DNA of 64,000 bases from Thozetella sp. PMI_491 (GCA_021432635.1 MU270052.1:280137-344136); one strand, 5' to 3'; counted from the first letter of the stretch, positions 45,994 through 57,773 are shown. Notes: generated by a model from the letters alone, not told the origin. Program-made: numbers and translations.

Positions 45994-48159
45994 CTACCTC
46001 TTCGTCTTTTTCTTGATAGAACTAATTAACCCACTCAGTTCTCTGTCTCCCCCTTTGGACTTCTTTGACTTCTTTGACCCATCATCCATGTCATCCGACC
46101 CCGCCTTGCGCTTGCCCCGGCCCTCCTCGAGCAGCGTCTTCATGGATTCTGTCTCCTTGTACCTCGGGTTCGAGGGGTCAATAGCGAACTCATGCTCATG
46201 GAAGACGGCTTGGAAGCGCGAGTCGGCCGTGTCAAGCTTGAAGCTCTGCTGCAGGCCGCCGCGGTCTTCCCTCGCCTTCTTGCTCTTCTTCCCCTTCTTA
46301 CCCTTCTTTTTGTCTTTCTCGGCGCGGAGGATCTCGTTCATGTCGAAGTGATCCAGCCGCCCCGTACCGTCGGCATTGTCAGCCATGATGAGCTCTAAAT
46401 TCGCCCTCTCGGCAGCTTTCTCCGCGTCCTCGGCCTCCTTAGCCGCCCGCTTCTTGAGCCTCTCCTCCTTGCGGATTGCCGACTTGGTCGGCTTGACTGG
46501 TTCCTCTGACGCGAAGAAGGGGTCGTCGAAGCCCAGATCCTCCGCAGGCTCCTCCTCGGGTACTGCCTCCTCGGGTTCTGCCTCGGTTGTGCTGGGATCG
46601 ACGCCTGCCCGCTTGGCGACAGCCTTCTCTTTCTTCTTAGCTTTTCGCTCGCGTTCCTTCCTCTTATACTTCTCAATTGTCGTCTCCTCTTCGGCAGTCT
46701 TCTTGCTCGAGCTTTTGTCGGTGAGAGCCGACGTAAATGTGATTTGCATGTCCCCTACGGGTCCGGACTTTGCCAACTTCGCCGCGGGTTCGTCCGGAAG
46801 TCCAAGGGCAGCCCGCATTTTGCGTCGCGCCAGCTCTTTCTTGCTGAGACGAGGCTCTTCTTCCCCCCCTTCTTGCTTCTCTTCTGGATCGTCCAGCGGA
46901 TCGTCATCGTCGTCGCCACTGTCACTCGAATCACTCGCCAGGTAGGCCTTGAGATCGTTGTCGGCGATGTCTGACCGGCTGCCCTTGAACGCATTCTGGA
47001 TCGAATCGTTGCGGGAGCTGTCATCTTGACGGACATCCCAGCTCAGCTTGACCTTGGAGTTAAAGAGGGCGTCCGTAACGAAGTCGACCGGCTTGTAGTT
47101 CGTCGGCACCTCCGTCGCGCTATCGCGAGGCTCCTCGTCAAACGTGAGATCATCTGGGATAAACCGCAGGTCCATGAAGTTGGACGAGCTCAGATATTCG
47201 GTGCCGTCGACGCTATCGTAGACAGCCTTTGCCGTTGCCTCGTCAGAGAACTCGACCACGGCGAAGTAGTACCTGAGCCTCTCCAGCTGGTATGCTCTCA
47301 GGGCATCGTTGTTGAAGTCTTCTTCTTCTTCTTCCTGGAGTAGCTTATTCTTGACCTCCTCGTCCGACTCGTCGCTGTCGCTGTCCGAATCGGCCTTTGC
47401 CTTTTGGAAAAGCTCCTTGGGAGGGCCTTCCATGTCTTCCCGCTCCATCCTTTCCTTGCCGAAGCTCGAGGGGTATACCGTCACCTTCTCGACACGACCG
47501 ACCGGAGGCAGGAAACTCCTTAGTAGAGAGAGCAAGTCTATCGAGCTGACATGGTCCCAGTCCAAATTCACCACTCGGCTAACGTCAGCAATGGTCCTCA
47601 GCAAGGAGGTGGAGGTAGTCCTATACATACCTGCAAAGCGTGATGTCACATCTCCAGTCTCTGCATCGACTTGATCGTCCTGAAACCGCTCTAAGCCGGC
47701 TGCAGCCGCAGTCTCTTCCTCGGCGTCCTCGTCCTCGTCCTCGTCGCTGGAATCGTCTGAGGAGGAGTAGCCTCCGTGGCGGGCCGGGTCGTAATTCTTT
47801 TTGGCGGCTCGAAGCTCGCGCCTCACGGCATCGTCGTCATCGGCCTTGCGGTTGTCGTCTTCCTCCTCTTCCTCGTCCTCGTCCTCGGCCTGGTAGAGAC
47901 TTTGCAAGACCTTCTTCTTCTTGTCTGCCTTGATTTTGCGCCCGTACCGATCGACCTTGGCGATGGAAGTGAACTCATTATCCTCGTCTTTAAGGATGCT
48001 CGAGAATCGCTTGTCGATCTTGACCTTGGAGGCACGTTTGGATGGGAGGCGGAAGCGAGGGTCCTCTTCGAAGTTCTTGAACCGCGGGTCGGTAATTTTG
48101 CCCGTCGACGAGCTCTCACCCTTGGGGCGGTTTTCTTTGGTGCGCTTTTCTTTCGGCAT
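45994..48159 (-). CDS. ESF1: ESF1 homologue, pre-rRNA processing factor
   Basis: Nucleolar protein needed for 18S rRNA maturation and small-subunit assembly (U3 processome associated). Start at 48159 gives MPKEKRTKENRPKG, directly followed by the family signatures TDPRFKNFEEDPRF and KVKIDKRFSS. Acidic and basic blocks alternate with EDEDEEEEEDD- and KKGKKGKKSKK-type runs. The RRM-like core contains VVNLDWDHVSSIDLLSLLRSFLPPVG and FAVVEFSDEATAKAVYDS. Near the end come FKLDTADSRFQAVFHEHEFAIDP and PRYKETESM, the conserved ESF1 tail. The frame is open throughout, but 47579..47626 (48 nt, GTATAG..TTAG, branch-like GCTGAC) is probably an intron, because its removal brings RFAGI next to RVVNLDWDH. 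With it removed the protein is 705 residues. High confidence in identity. Confidence 0.95.
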   Translation of the reverse strand: MPKEKRTKENRPKGESSSTGKITDPRFKNFEEDPRFRLPSKRASKVKIDKRFSSILKDEDNEFTSIAKVDRYGRKIKADKKKKVLQSLYQAEDEDEEEEEDDNRKADDDDAVRRELRAAKKNYDPARHGGYSSSDDSSDEDEDEDAEEETAAAAGLERFQDDQVDAETGDVTSRFAGMYRTTSTSLLRTIADVSRVVNLDWDHVSSIDLLSLLRSFLPPVGRVEKVTVYPSSFGKERMEREDMEGPPKELFQKAKADSDSDSDESDEEVKNKLLQEEEEEDFNNDALRAYQLERLRYYFAVVEFSDEATAKAVYDSVDGTEYLSSSNFMDLRFIPDDLTFDEEPRDSATEVPTNYKPVDFVTDALFNSKVKLSWDVRQDDSSRNDSIQNAFKGSRSDIADNDLKAYLASDSSDSGDDDDDPLDDPEEKQEGGEEEPRLSKKELARRKMRAALGLPDEPAAKLAKSGPVGDMQITFTSALTDKSSSKKTAEEETTIEKYKRKERERKAKKKEKAVAKRAGVDPSTTEAEPEEAVPEEEPAEDLGFDDPFFASEEPVKPTKSAIRKEERLKKRAAKEAEDAEKAAERANLELIMADNADGTGRLDHFDMNEILRAEKDKKKGKKGKKSKKAREDRGGLQQSFKLDTADSRFQAVFHEHEFAIDPSNPRYKETESMKTLLEEGRGKRKAGSDDMDDGSKKSKKSKGGDRELSGLISSIKKKTKR

Positions 48160-48806
48160 TTCTACTGCGTGGCACGTCCAGAGGGTGCTAAGGGGTGACA
48201 AGACGGCCTGTTATGACGCCAAAGAGAGCAGATCAGGGGCAACAGACTGGGCCAGAAATGCCTGCGCTCAAATCACAGACAGCTTGAAGCTTCCCGTCCA
48301 CGAAGAAAAAAATTTGGTGGGGCACAGATTCTGCCGAGTCAAAAGCGGTGTGGCCCCAATCGCTTCAACCCCCACTTCGGCACTTCGAGCACCGAGCGCC
48401 GAGGGCCTAAGGAATGATTGGCGGCATTCTTCCCACGGCTTAAGTCTTAAAGGCCTAATGCTAGACACGCTGTTTCCTGCTCGGCACAGCGTATAACAAT
48501 GCGTTTGCACTAACATGGTGACTACACGCTCTACACGCTACTATCGACATGCTCGGGTCATTACCAGGCAAACAGGCCATTCAATGTTGATCAATCGGGC
48601 CAAACGAGACGGCAGCAAGATCTTGTCAATTAATGTAACTAAGTGGATTTGTACGCTAAATTCTGTATCGAATTGGCAGTCGTGGTAAGTAGGACACTTC
48701 GTTGGCAGTGTAAGTAACGAGAGCAGCTTCATATCCTGCACCTTTGTCGGCCCCCCCTGGGTGACTGGGTAGTTTGAGACCTCACAATCTAATAGTTAAT
48801 GGCATT
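48160..48806. other. Spacer upstream of ESF1
   Basis: About 650 bases containing the ESF1 promoter and the 3' end of the DUF1996 gene's neighbour region. No gene recognised. Confidence 0.5.
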
Positions 48807-49987
48807 TTACATGTTCATGCCCTCCATGCCGCCGTAGCCGGGGAGCGAGGAGAGCCCTGCGGGCACGAGTTAGCACCCATCCAGTTAAATCTGAACCGTG
48901 GCGACTTACATCCGTCAACGTTCTCCGTCACGAGCTTCTTGGCCGCGCACTTGTTCATGGCCGCGACCGACTGCGATTTGAGCGGCTTGCCGTTCTCGCA
49001 CCCCTGGAACATGCATGACGAGTCCATAGCCCGCTGCAGCGAGTCGCCTTTCCACCCGAACATGTAGTCGGCGTGGGTGCCGTAGCCGCTGGTCCCCTCG
49101 AAGCTGAGCACGAACGGGTTCGAGCCGTCAGCCGGCCACATGTTGGCGAAATCTTGAGTCTGCCAGAGGGTCTCATAGGCCACTTGGGGCATGCGCACGG
49201 GGTGCGATGCTGGGCAGGGACCGGCGGGGGAGAACGCCTCCTTGGCTGTGTTATACATGTGGTCCTGGTGGTTGGGGCTGTCCAGGTTCTTGCCGTCCCA
49301 GCACCTATCACGAGTTAGTGGAGCGGCTTTTAGACGACAGGAGACAGGACATAGCTCACGAGGGGAAGTGGTGGACGGTCATGATGCCGCCCTTGCACGG
49401 CTTGGCGGGGAAGTCGGGGAGCTCAGGGAAGCGTGTGCCTTTCTCCTCAAGGCAGACGAAGCGGAGGCCAGCGTGACCCTTGGCCGAGTCCAGGTCCTTG
49501 GTTCCCGGAGAGCCAACCGTCATGCGGAAACCCTGATGTACTATGTTAGCCAATATGCACGGCTTGCGAGCGCTTGGTGCTCACATACGGGCTTGAAGGA
49601 GGTGATCTTCTGGTTTCCGTTGGAGCTAAAGTCCTGCTGGGTATAGTAAATCGTCATTCCGCCGTTGATTCCGTTTGGCAGGGCCGTGTTCTGCATGATG
49701 GGCACGCGCTTGTACGTCCCGTTGGGGTGCTTGAAGAACATCACGGCCGTCCAGTAGTTGGAGAAGTCCTCGCTGAAGGTGCAGGTCGTGCACTTGCCGA
49801 GCTCTCCAATGTCACCCGTCATGGTGGCGTTGAACGCATCACCGCCTACAATCTGGTGCAGGTGCGCCGAAGGGATGGAGCCGGGCTCGACAACCGGGTC
49901 CAGACGCTGGATGGAGAGGGTCGAGCATCCGAACCGGAGGGCGGCCTGGGAGAGCCCAGCCTGGAGGAGGAGAGGAGACCACTTCAT
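48807..49987 (-). CDS. Secreted DUF1996 protein
   Basis: Extracellular fungal protein of unknown activity, often found in secretomes. Exons 49987..49589, 49532..49360, 49304..48910 and 48856..48807 join in phase (GTATGT, GTGAGC, GTAAGT donors) to 338 residues, a typical length for the single-domain form. The N terminus MKWSPLLLQAGLSQAALRFGC is a signal peptide. Family features are SIPSAHLHQIVGGDAFN, CTTCTFSEDFSNYW, VMFFKHPNGTYKRVP, GGMTIYYTQ, GFRMTVGSP, RFVCLEEKG, MTVHHFPSCWDGKNLDSPNH and GTHADYMFGWKGDSLQRAM. The last short exon ends DGWLSSLPGYGGMEGMNM, a family-like finish, which supports the terminal splice. There is no WSC domain or GPI-like tail. High confidence. Confidence 0.95.
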
Positions 49988-52435
49988 GGCTGCGGAGCGT
50001 TAACCGACAATCTTGTCTTGTTGTTACAGCGGCGGATACGACGACGGAGACTGCAGAACCCAAAGTCGTCCACGAAGTCTGATGCGGCGGTTGCTCGCGC
50101 TATTTGTAACCCCACGGGCCGTATCAACGCTTTATGAGGCCATGATAGCGTGCGGTTCCTTATTGCCCAGCATAGCAGGCGCCACATGATTTATCCGCCA
50201 TCTATTTAGATGCGGAATCGCAAGGAGCCAATCCCCAGGACCTTCCCGAATATTCCGCAAATTAGGCAAATTGCCCTAGGCCCGCCTCTAAATGCCACAT
50301 GGGGGTTGTTGTTTTCAGCCCGACGACGCCGGGGCGGCGCCTTGGCACATTGGTGCGATATTGCCTGGCAGCTTGTCGCCCCTTGGCTTAACAAGCGCTT
50401 ACCTGGCTGGGCCTCAGGATCGGTCTTTGTTGGCTCGCATACTCCACCAACTACAGGGGGCTCGTCGAGTCTCGCTACAGCGACATATGAAGCGCGCGGT
50501 CCGGCCCAAGCGATACCTACCTCCCCCTCTGTTCTATAGCCATACTTTATGAGAATACCATGGTGGCATGTACCTGGTTAGAATGATGTAACCTGGCCAT
50601 GCATAGCTCTGGAGAAACCCGGGTACCGGAGCCCTTAGCATGTTCAAGATCCTAAGACATGTTAGAGCTAGCTCCAACAAATGGTGATAGTGCATGGGCG
50701 TGTTGATCTGTTCCATCTTTCAACTGCCGAACATCACGCGGTCCATCATCTGCACTAATCCGAGATTCGAATCTCTAGGCGGGCCAATTGTTCTGTCCTC
50801 CCTTTAATGCCTAACGGCGACATCCTGTGCCCAGAACCAAGCTATGCGTCAGCCAAGCACCGTGCCATGGCCGCCGAGGCTCAAAGGGCCTGGAACTTGC
50901 AGTTATCGAGGCTTGGAACCGCCCTGCAGAGCGGAAAGCAAAGGCCGGAGTCGGCGAATGAGTAGTGCATGGGTCAATTTAGACCATGGAAGACCGGATG
51001 ATCTGGGCGCCCCAAAGTTGGTTCGTACTTGCAGACCCGCAGACGGCTCCTGGAAAAGATCCGTGAAGCTTCATTGGATTCGCACTTTGTTCATATACAA
51101 GTTAGGAAAGAAACGGCGCACTCAGGGGTAAATTTAGAAGGCGTCGGTCGAAAGGCAATTAGCCGCCCGCTGCTCGCCGCTCCCGGTTGCTGGGCGCTCG
51201 TGGCCGCGATAATCCAGGGGCTTGCAGACTCGATATTTCCCGTCAAGCGGCCAATCACCAGTAAAATATCGGCAACGATTCTCCTTAAAGACGCAGCGGC
51301 TCGAGGAGTGGCCCGGTGTCATCGCTCGAGAATGAACGGATACGTATCAAGGTTTTATATAGAGGGTGACTAGGAAGCGGGCCAAGCCACGGAAAAGGTC
51401 GTGCTAGAGTGAAGATAATGAGGAAGAGTATGATGTTGAGCAGACCCTGTGCTCGTCCGATTTCTTCTACGGCACCGGCTCATGCACGATCAAGTTACAC
51501 CAGCGACCAGACTCCCAATTAAATGGAGAGATTGAGAGACACACCGATTCCACACCTACGGATTTCTAAACGACATACCCGGATAAAGCCGCTGAATTTC
51601 TGGCCCTGGAGACATGTCAGGGCTCATGGAAATGATGCGCACCGGCCACTCATACTCGAGACTCTCCTTGTACCTTACATTATAGTTAAAATAGAAGAAT
51701 TATTACGTTAGAATAGAAACAATGTCCTAGAGTGATGGTAGCTCGAGTTAAGAAAACATTAGAAGGTAAAAGGGAGAGCAGCGGTTGCGGTGGACGGCGT
51801 GTGGCCGCAATAGATGTCGTCTAGCCTCCGTTCGCTATAGGACTATTTCTGCAAGAGCACACCTACCTACTATTACCAATTTAGGCAAACCTACTACAGG
51901 GTATCATGGTATATGCCCGAGCGAGAGGAGGCGGAAAGCCCCTAGGTAGAATTTAGACCCCCTGCTATGCTTCAACTTCACAGATTCGGCTTAAAGCCTA
52001 TCAGTGACATCTAAGCTCCAGTTCAGCCTTAGCCTCACAACCTAAAATTTGCCTTGAAACTGATCCACACTTAAGCTACCTCGTACAGTCCCAGGATATT
52101 AATTGGCTAGGCTAGGCAGTACGGAGTACACCGATCTATGGCGTCACGAGTTAGGCTGTAGCCCGGGACAGATTTCGGCCCTCCTGGGGTGTCTGACTGA
52201 GAGCGATTCAGGAGCATCCTTTTGCCCACTGCTCTGACATTGACAGAGCTATACAAACCAAGCTAGTCTCCTCGAGATTCACCTAAGGGAATCCTTGGCG
52301 AATTGTCGCATCGAGGCACTATATTCACACTTGTCAGACAGCAGTCGCTATAGGCTAACCTGGATGCTATTGATTGGCCAACAAAGGTGTATACACTCGA
52401 GCCTATAGCCGTTTCTCCACGGAAAGTAAGACGAT
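49988..52435. other. 2.4 kb spacer, no gene recognised
   Basis: Between the DUF1996 gene and the first oxygenase. It is AT-rich around 51450-51730 and 52060-52140. A 14-base palindrome (GAGATTCGAATCTC, 50762-50775) resembles a tRNA T arm but no tRNA body could be folded. All frames are short. Confidence 0.5.
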
Positions 52436-53681
52436 CTAGCTTTCAGAGGTATTGTGCATCTGCTCGACTCTTCTCATGAGCCAGTTCATACAGCTGATTT
52501 CGTCGTACTTCTTCTTCCCGTCCTCGCCAACGCAACTGTCCAACACCCCGCAGCTTTCATTGAGGTTGAAGCCGAAGAAGAAAGGCATGCTTATGCGCTC
52601 TCTTCCACTCCAATTCTGTGCTCGATGGATGGTGCTGACGTACCTTTCGATTTTCAGGTGTCAGCTCTTCGAGGTTCTTACTATGGAATTTTGAATGGAA
52701 AGCACTTACAAATCGTTGGTGATGCGCTGCATGTAGTCCGCGATGTTCACCACAAAAGTCCCCTCGACAGGCTTGGCGTTGATCCACTGACCGTCCCGGT
52801 TCAGTACCTGCAGACCGCCGGCAGTATCCTGCCAGAGGATGGTGAAGAGTTGGAAATCGGTATGAGCTCCGATAGAGACTTGGGTTGTCTCCTCCATTTG
52901 CACCGCGGGCTTCTCGATTGGGGGGTAATGGTTCACGCTATCGCCATAAAAGTTAGCTAGTATGGAGGAAGAGGGAGTATAAGAAAGCATCTTACGTAAA
53001 TGTAGCATCGGGATGAGAGAACTTGGAGTCGAAGAAGTCCTCTGGAAGCGACAAGGACAGTGCAAACGACCGCACGAGCGCGCGTGCTAGGCGCATACAG
53101 GCGCTCCAGTACGCCAAAATGGCTTCCTTGAACTGAGGGAGGTTGGATGTTGCATCCCACAGGAACTCCTCACTGGTCAGGCACTTTGCTACCTCGACTG
53201 GGATACTTGAGACATCTGCCACGGATTCGTCATATTTCGGGTCGTACTTCCAGGAAAAGCTCTCCCGCACGTCGACAGACTCGAACGGGTTGATGCGCTG
53301 GGTCTGGGGTGGCTTGTAGCCGTTGAAGATTTTGGATTGGTTCGAGTTGGCACGTTCCTTGATGTCCGCCGGCTGGCGGAAGAACTCTAGGCTCGCAGCA
53401 TATGCTGCGTTCAGGATCTCCACTGAGACGCCATGATTCTTTATGTAGAAGAAGCCCGTGTTGGTGCAGGCCTCGCGTAGCTGTTTCGCAACCACCTGGC
53501 GCTCGTCGAGGGAGCTGCTGAAGATGTTGGAGACATCGATGATGGGGAGCTCCGATGGCTTGGCGTCGCGGAGTGGAGTGCTCAGCACGGTCCGAGTGAT
53601 GGGCCCATCACCGGACGAGATACGGAGCTGGGTGGTCTGCGGCTTGAACGCGAGAGGCGCAGCGAGGCTAGCGGCTGCCAT
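52436..53681 (-). CDS. 2-oxoglutarate/Fe(II)-dependent oxygenase (isopenicillin N synthase-like)
   Basis: Soluble non-heme iron oxygenase. Exons 53681..52996, 52937..52710 and 52643..52436 join in phase (GTAAGA..ATAG; GTAAGT..AAAG) to 373 residues, the usual size. The N-terminal DIOX_N part has ELPIIDVSNIF and NTGFFYIKNHGVS. The jelly-roll domain has iron ligands His254 and Asp256 (GAHTDF) and His311 (TIHRA), with the 2-oxoglutarate-binding Arg321-x-Ser323 (RERISMPFFFGF). All catalytic residues are present. The last exon was found only by splicing; the frame otherwise stops right after QRITNDL. It lies next to a Dal5-type permease on the same strand, with a second member of the family beyond it. 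The substrate cannot be told; plant and fungal homologues oxidise very different molecules. Confidence 0.94.
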
Positions 53682-54014
53682 GGTTCCAAGAAGGGATTAC
53701 CTCAAGGTAAAGTAGATAACGGGGGGTCATCTGCTCCAGCAGGTGCTTTGCGGATGGGGCGACAGCCAGCGTCGAGGAAGCACCACGTCGAAAGGGGGGG
53801 GGACTCCAGCAGAAGGCAAGAAGTATAGATAATTAACTATTCCACGGCAGTGCAAGCGTTCTTCGCTGGTCGCCGACACCTCCCAAGACCCCGGCTCCTT
53901 AGGGCCAAACTAAGATATACTAAGGAGCCTACTAAGCTCACTATGCGTATCTCTCTCCGCATTCTGCAGCCCTGTCTCCACTCACCTTCGGCGGCCAGCT
54001 CCGACGCCTGTTCC
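53682..54014. other. Short spacer within the oxygenase/permease group
   Basis: 330 bases between the permease stop and the first oxygenase ATG (both minus strand); it must hold the permease 3' end and the oxygenase promoter. No gene seen. Confidence 0.5.
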
Positions 54015-55835
54015 TTATCGAGGCGCTGTAACCCCAACAGCCTCGGCCGAGGCTATACTGTCCCCTTTCCGATCCGCCATCGGGAGCTCCCCGGTCTCCC
54101 GGTCTGAAGCGACCTCTGCATCCATCGCCTCCGTCGCCTCCTTTCTGGCGAGCTCTCGCATCTCCAAAACGCGCACCACCGTGACCCAGATGCACATACC
54201 GCAGACGAACCCGAGACTGGCCTTGAATCCCTTGCTGAATTTGGGGGCGTCGGTGACGGGGTAGAGGAACTGCTGGATCACGGTGGTGAGGGCGGTGCCG
54301 AACGCGTTCATGACAGCCAGCGTGAGACTGCGGACCTGCCGATCGCCCGACGTCAGGATGTTCGCCCACGAGTAGTAAATGGGGCTCAGCGGGCCGTCGA
54401 GGCCGGCAAACATGTAGGCGATGACTCGCAGGCCGAAGGGGATGTCCCAGGCGACGAGGCATGCGGTGCCAAAGATCAGCATGGCGAGGTTGATGGCGAC
54501 GGCGATCATGCGGTAGCCGGTGGCATCGACGAAGATGTTCAGCGCGAGGACCATGACAATGTTCCACCCGTTGATGGAGGTGGGAATGTTGTTGACCTGG
54601 TAGAGCGACCATGTATGCTCTTTGTCGTTCTTTAGGTAGAGCTGGAAGACCGTGTTTGCGACCTTTCCGACGGTCGTGTTCCAGAACCTGCAAGCCATGT
54701 GTGTTAGCCGAGTGTACGCTGTGATAGGGATGTTGCGCGCGGGAGCGAGGCTAACATGAAGAGAACCGTCAGGACGTAGAGCTGCCAGGTGCGAGCTGCG
54801 CGCCTGAACATGTCCCAGCTGAACTCGTTGACGAACTCCTCCCTGCCGTCCTCGACCAGGCGCTCGACGCATCGCGTCTTCTCCTCAGCGCTCAGGTAGA
54901 ACGCCTTGGTGTCATAGGGCGTGTCAGGGAAGACGATGAAGCCGTAGATAGCGATGACAACGGTGATGATGCCATCGATGATGAAGACCCTGCAAATAGC
55001 GTTATATGTCAGCACCGCTTCCTAGGCACGCGGAAGAAGCGCAAGCGCAGCTGCGCCGTTATGACCGGTAGTGGCAACTCACCATCTCCAGCCCTCGATG
55101 CCGTTTCTTCCGTTGAGAGTAGCGAGAGCGGCCGACTGTAGATAACCCGATATCATGGTTCCGACATAGGCGGCGCAGGCGAAGATAGCCGTCCGCTTGC
55201 CTGTTCGCAGCTGCTGTGAGCATACAAGCTTTCTTTCTGCCGGGTTAGGACATGCATCAATGCTCACCGATCTCATTTTTCTTGTACCAGCTGCCCAGGA
55301 CATATTGGACGCCGACGAAGCAAGAGCCTTCCAGGAAGCCGATGAAGAAGCGGAGAGGGTAGAGCTTTCAACAGTTAGCATCGGAAGCTTGCCGCCACCC
55401 CGCAGGACGTCGGATCAGGCTCACTTGATTAACGCTAGTGACGGCATATGTGCCAATGGTGAGAACAGCCCAAATCAGTTCCAGCCCGGGAAGAAGAATG
55501 CGTGGTGGTACCCAGGTCAGAAGGAGGTTGGCAGGAATAGCTCCCAAGATCTGGCCGACGGAAAAGCAGGTGGTAGCAAGGTTGAACTCGGTTCCGAACA
55601 TGGACAGGTCCTGCTGCATCCCCGAAACGTATGCATTGCTCAGGTTGGCCTGGTCAAGCCATTTCGAGAAGTAGGCGAGACATCCGTACGAGAGAATGAA
55701 GAAATCAATCTTGAACAGAAGTTTCTTCTCGGCCGACGTGGTGCCTTCCGGATACCAGATGAAGAATTTGGGGCGGTCCTTGCCGAAGGACGACCCGAAG
55801 AGGTTCTTCGCGTAATACGAGAGGGAGAGGGCCAT
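54015..55835 (-). CDS. MFS transporter, Dal5/allantoate permease (anion:cation symporter) family
   Basis: Plasma-membrane uptake carrier for small organic anions (relatives carry allantoate, pantothenate, nicotinate and related compounds). Exons 55835..55425, 55364..55268, 55200..55083, 54989..54756 and 54687..54015 join in phase to 510 residues with about twelve hydrophobic spans. Family marks are KIDFFILSYGCLAYFSKWLDQANLSNAYVSG-type start of TM1 (here split into KIDFFILSYGC and LDQANLSNAYVSGM), WVPPRILLPGLELIW, LYPLRFFIGFLEGSCFVGVQ, GWRWVFIIDGI, FPDTPYDTKAFYLS and YYSWANILTSGDRQVRS. The cytoplasmic C terminus is charged. The first ATG with conserved sequence is 55835; the frame upstream is a GA/CT repeat-rich leader. 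It shares a 560-base divergent promoter with the second oxygenase, which suggests co-regulation and a linked substrate. Confidence 0.94.
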
Positions 55836-56394
55836 GGTGGATGTGTTCTTGAGGGGGCTTTTTTCTCCCTCTCTCTCTCTCTCGCAGAGCGACGAGTGTC
55901 GATGTCCCAAGTCAGAAGAGGTTGACTTGTGGAGGACTTTACGAGCGTCGCATGAGACCCCTGGGGAGCAGTGCCTTAGGTAGTGGAAACCAGCAGCGAC
56001 ATGCCTGCCACGGGCCTCGCATAAGAGATAACCTAGCTCTTCGCACTAACTTAGCATCGTGATAACAGGAGGAGGACCGTCGGCAGCGGGCGACCGAAGT
56101 GGGCACCGATAGGCAGGGAACGTCGCTTGGCCAGTGGACCGCGCGAGCGATAATGCCTGTAGTGACACTTCTAGGCCCGCGCTACCGGTCTGGCTAGTCA
56201 TGCCAACCACCCATTCCCCGCACTAGAGCCGACCCTTATGCCCACTATTCCCGGCAAAAAGATAGAGAGCGGCAATGGGCGATGACCGCGACCGGCGGAG
56301 ATGGTTGCTGATTTAAGATAGCCGGCCAGGAGACGCGCCTCTCCCAGCTTCGCTTGCCCTGCGCACACCCTCGACCTCTCCTGGGACCCACACC
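55836..56394. promoter_or_regulatory. Divergent promoter of permease and second oxygenase, with CT microsatellite
   Basis: 559 bases between the two divergent start codons. A CT repeat (about 15 bases, 55869-55883) lies in the permease leader. Co-expression of the pair is an inference from layout; no specific regulator site could be assigned. Confidence 0.5.
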
Positions 56395-57773
56395 ATGGCC
56401 GAGATCCTCAACCCAACGCACGCCCACGCCGGGGAGCCGGGGCCGCTCAAAGATGTAAGACCTGAGTCGCCGTCGTCTTGCCTTATCGGCAGCCCCAGCC
56501 TCGCTCTTGTTCTGCGCTAACACACATCGCCCTAGGACAGCCAGTATGTGTACTTCCACTCAGGCTCGGAGGTGACGTACCGGAAGGTGGCGGAGAAGCC
56601 GTCCGCCTTCACGTCCATCCCGACCATCGATCTGGCTGAGATCGACGGTCCGCTGGAGGCGCGCAAGAAGATTGCTGAAGAGATATACGATGCCTGCCAC
56701 GACTGCGGCTTCTTCTACATCAAGAACCATGGCATCCCCGAGGAGGTTGTCAAGCAGACCTTCGACACCCTCAAGAAGTTCTTTGCGCTCGACCGGGAGA
56801 CCAAGATGGACGCCCACGTGCAGAAGAACCCGGCCATTCGGGGCTACGAGCCGATGCTTGAGACCAGGTTGGACCCCCGCACCTCCGGAGGTAAGTGGGC
56901 CGAGTTCGTCGAGCTACCCCGGCCAACGGTTGCTCGCGGCAGCTGACGCCCGGTAGATATCAAAGAGGCTTTCACGATGGGTGACTGCTTCCTCGAGCCC
57001 GAGCAAGATTACGTTGGCAGGACCGGGAAGCAGCCGCCTTCCAATGTCACTCAGGCGCAGAACATCTGGCCAGAGAAGGCGCCGTGGTGGCGTGAGGGCG
57101 TGTACAACTACTACCAGTATGTTCACCCTCGTCTTTGAATCCGCGAAACCGGAGGCAATAGCCTGGACTAACCTGGGATACTAGCCACGTGTTCCCGCTC
57201 TCTATGAAGCTGGTGCGCATCTTTGCCCTAGCTTTCGGCCTCGAGGAGTCGTCCTTTGATGAGTTCTTCAAGTTCCCTATCACCGGCATGCGGCCGCTCT
57301 ATTATCCGCCAACGCCTGTGGACCGCGATGCCGCCAGCGTGGGGCTCGGTGCCCACTCCGACTTCAGCTGGCTCACGCTCGTCCTCCAAGACGGCGTGCC
57401 CGCTCTCGAAGTTCTGAACCAGGACGGCATCTGGGTCGATGCCCCGCCCCACCCCGGCACCATCGTCTGCAACGTGGGGCAGTACCTGGAGCGGCAATCC
57501 AACGGAAAGTTCTCGGCGACGGTTCATCGGGTGCGTAACAAGACCGGCAAGGAGCGGTATTCCGTACCGTTCTTCTTGACCATGGACCCCGATGTGAACA
57601 TGGAGGTTCTCGAGTGCTGCAAAGAAGAGGGCGTTGAGCCGAAGTTCGGCCCTATCAATGTTGGAGAACTCTACATTCGGCGCGTCCTCCCGGCGAGGGA
57701 CAAGCACCCGACCAGCATCAAGTACCGAGACGTTCCCCAGGACAAATGGAGCTACGAAATACTGTTGACATAG
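56395..57773 (+). CDS. 2-oxoglutarate/Fe(II)-dependent oxygenase, second copy of the family
   Basis: Exons 56395..56454, 56536..56890, 56957..57116 and 57185..57773 join in phase (GTAAGA, GTAAGT, GTATGT donors) to 387 residues. N-terminal part: SIPTIDLAEIDGP and CGFFYIKNHGIPEEVV. Catalytic part: iron ligands His249 and Asp251 (GAHSDFSWL) and His306 (TVHRV), 2-oxoglutarate-binding Arg316-Tyr-Ser318 (ERYSVPFF). The first exon codes only 20 residues; it is kept because the join is phase-correct and the ATG has CACCATGG context. The sequence differs clearly from the oxygenase at 52436-53681, so the two are distant relatives rather than a fresh duplication. Transcribed away from the Dal5-type permease. 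Two oxygenases plus an uptake carrier suggest a short catabolic or secondary-metabolite route. Confidence 0.95.

Noticed and set aside
46376-47674. Long Ser-rich plus-strand frames opposite ESF1
   Set aside because: Mirror of Asp/Glu/Lys-rich codons of ESF1 on the other strand; not independent genes.
50755-50790. tRNA-like T arm and acceptor end (GAGATTCGAATCTC followed by GGCGGGCC)
   Set aside because: No matching 5' acceptor strand, D arm or A box within 100 bases upstream; the T-arm closing pair also fails. A plain palindrome is enough to explain it.
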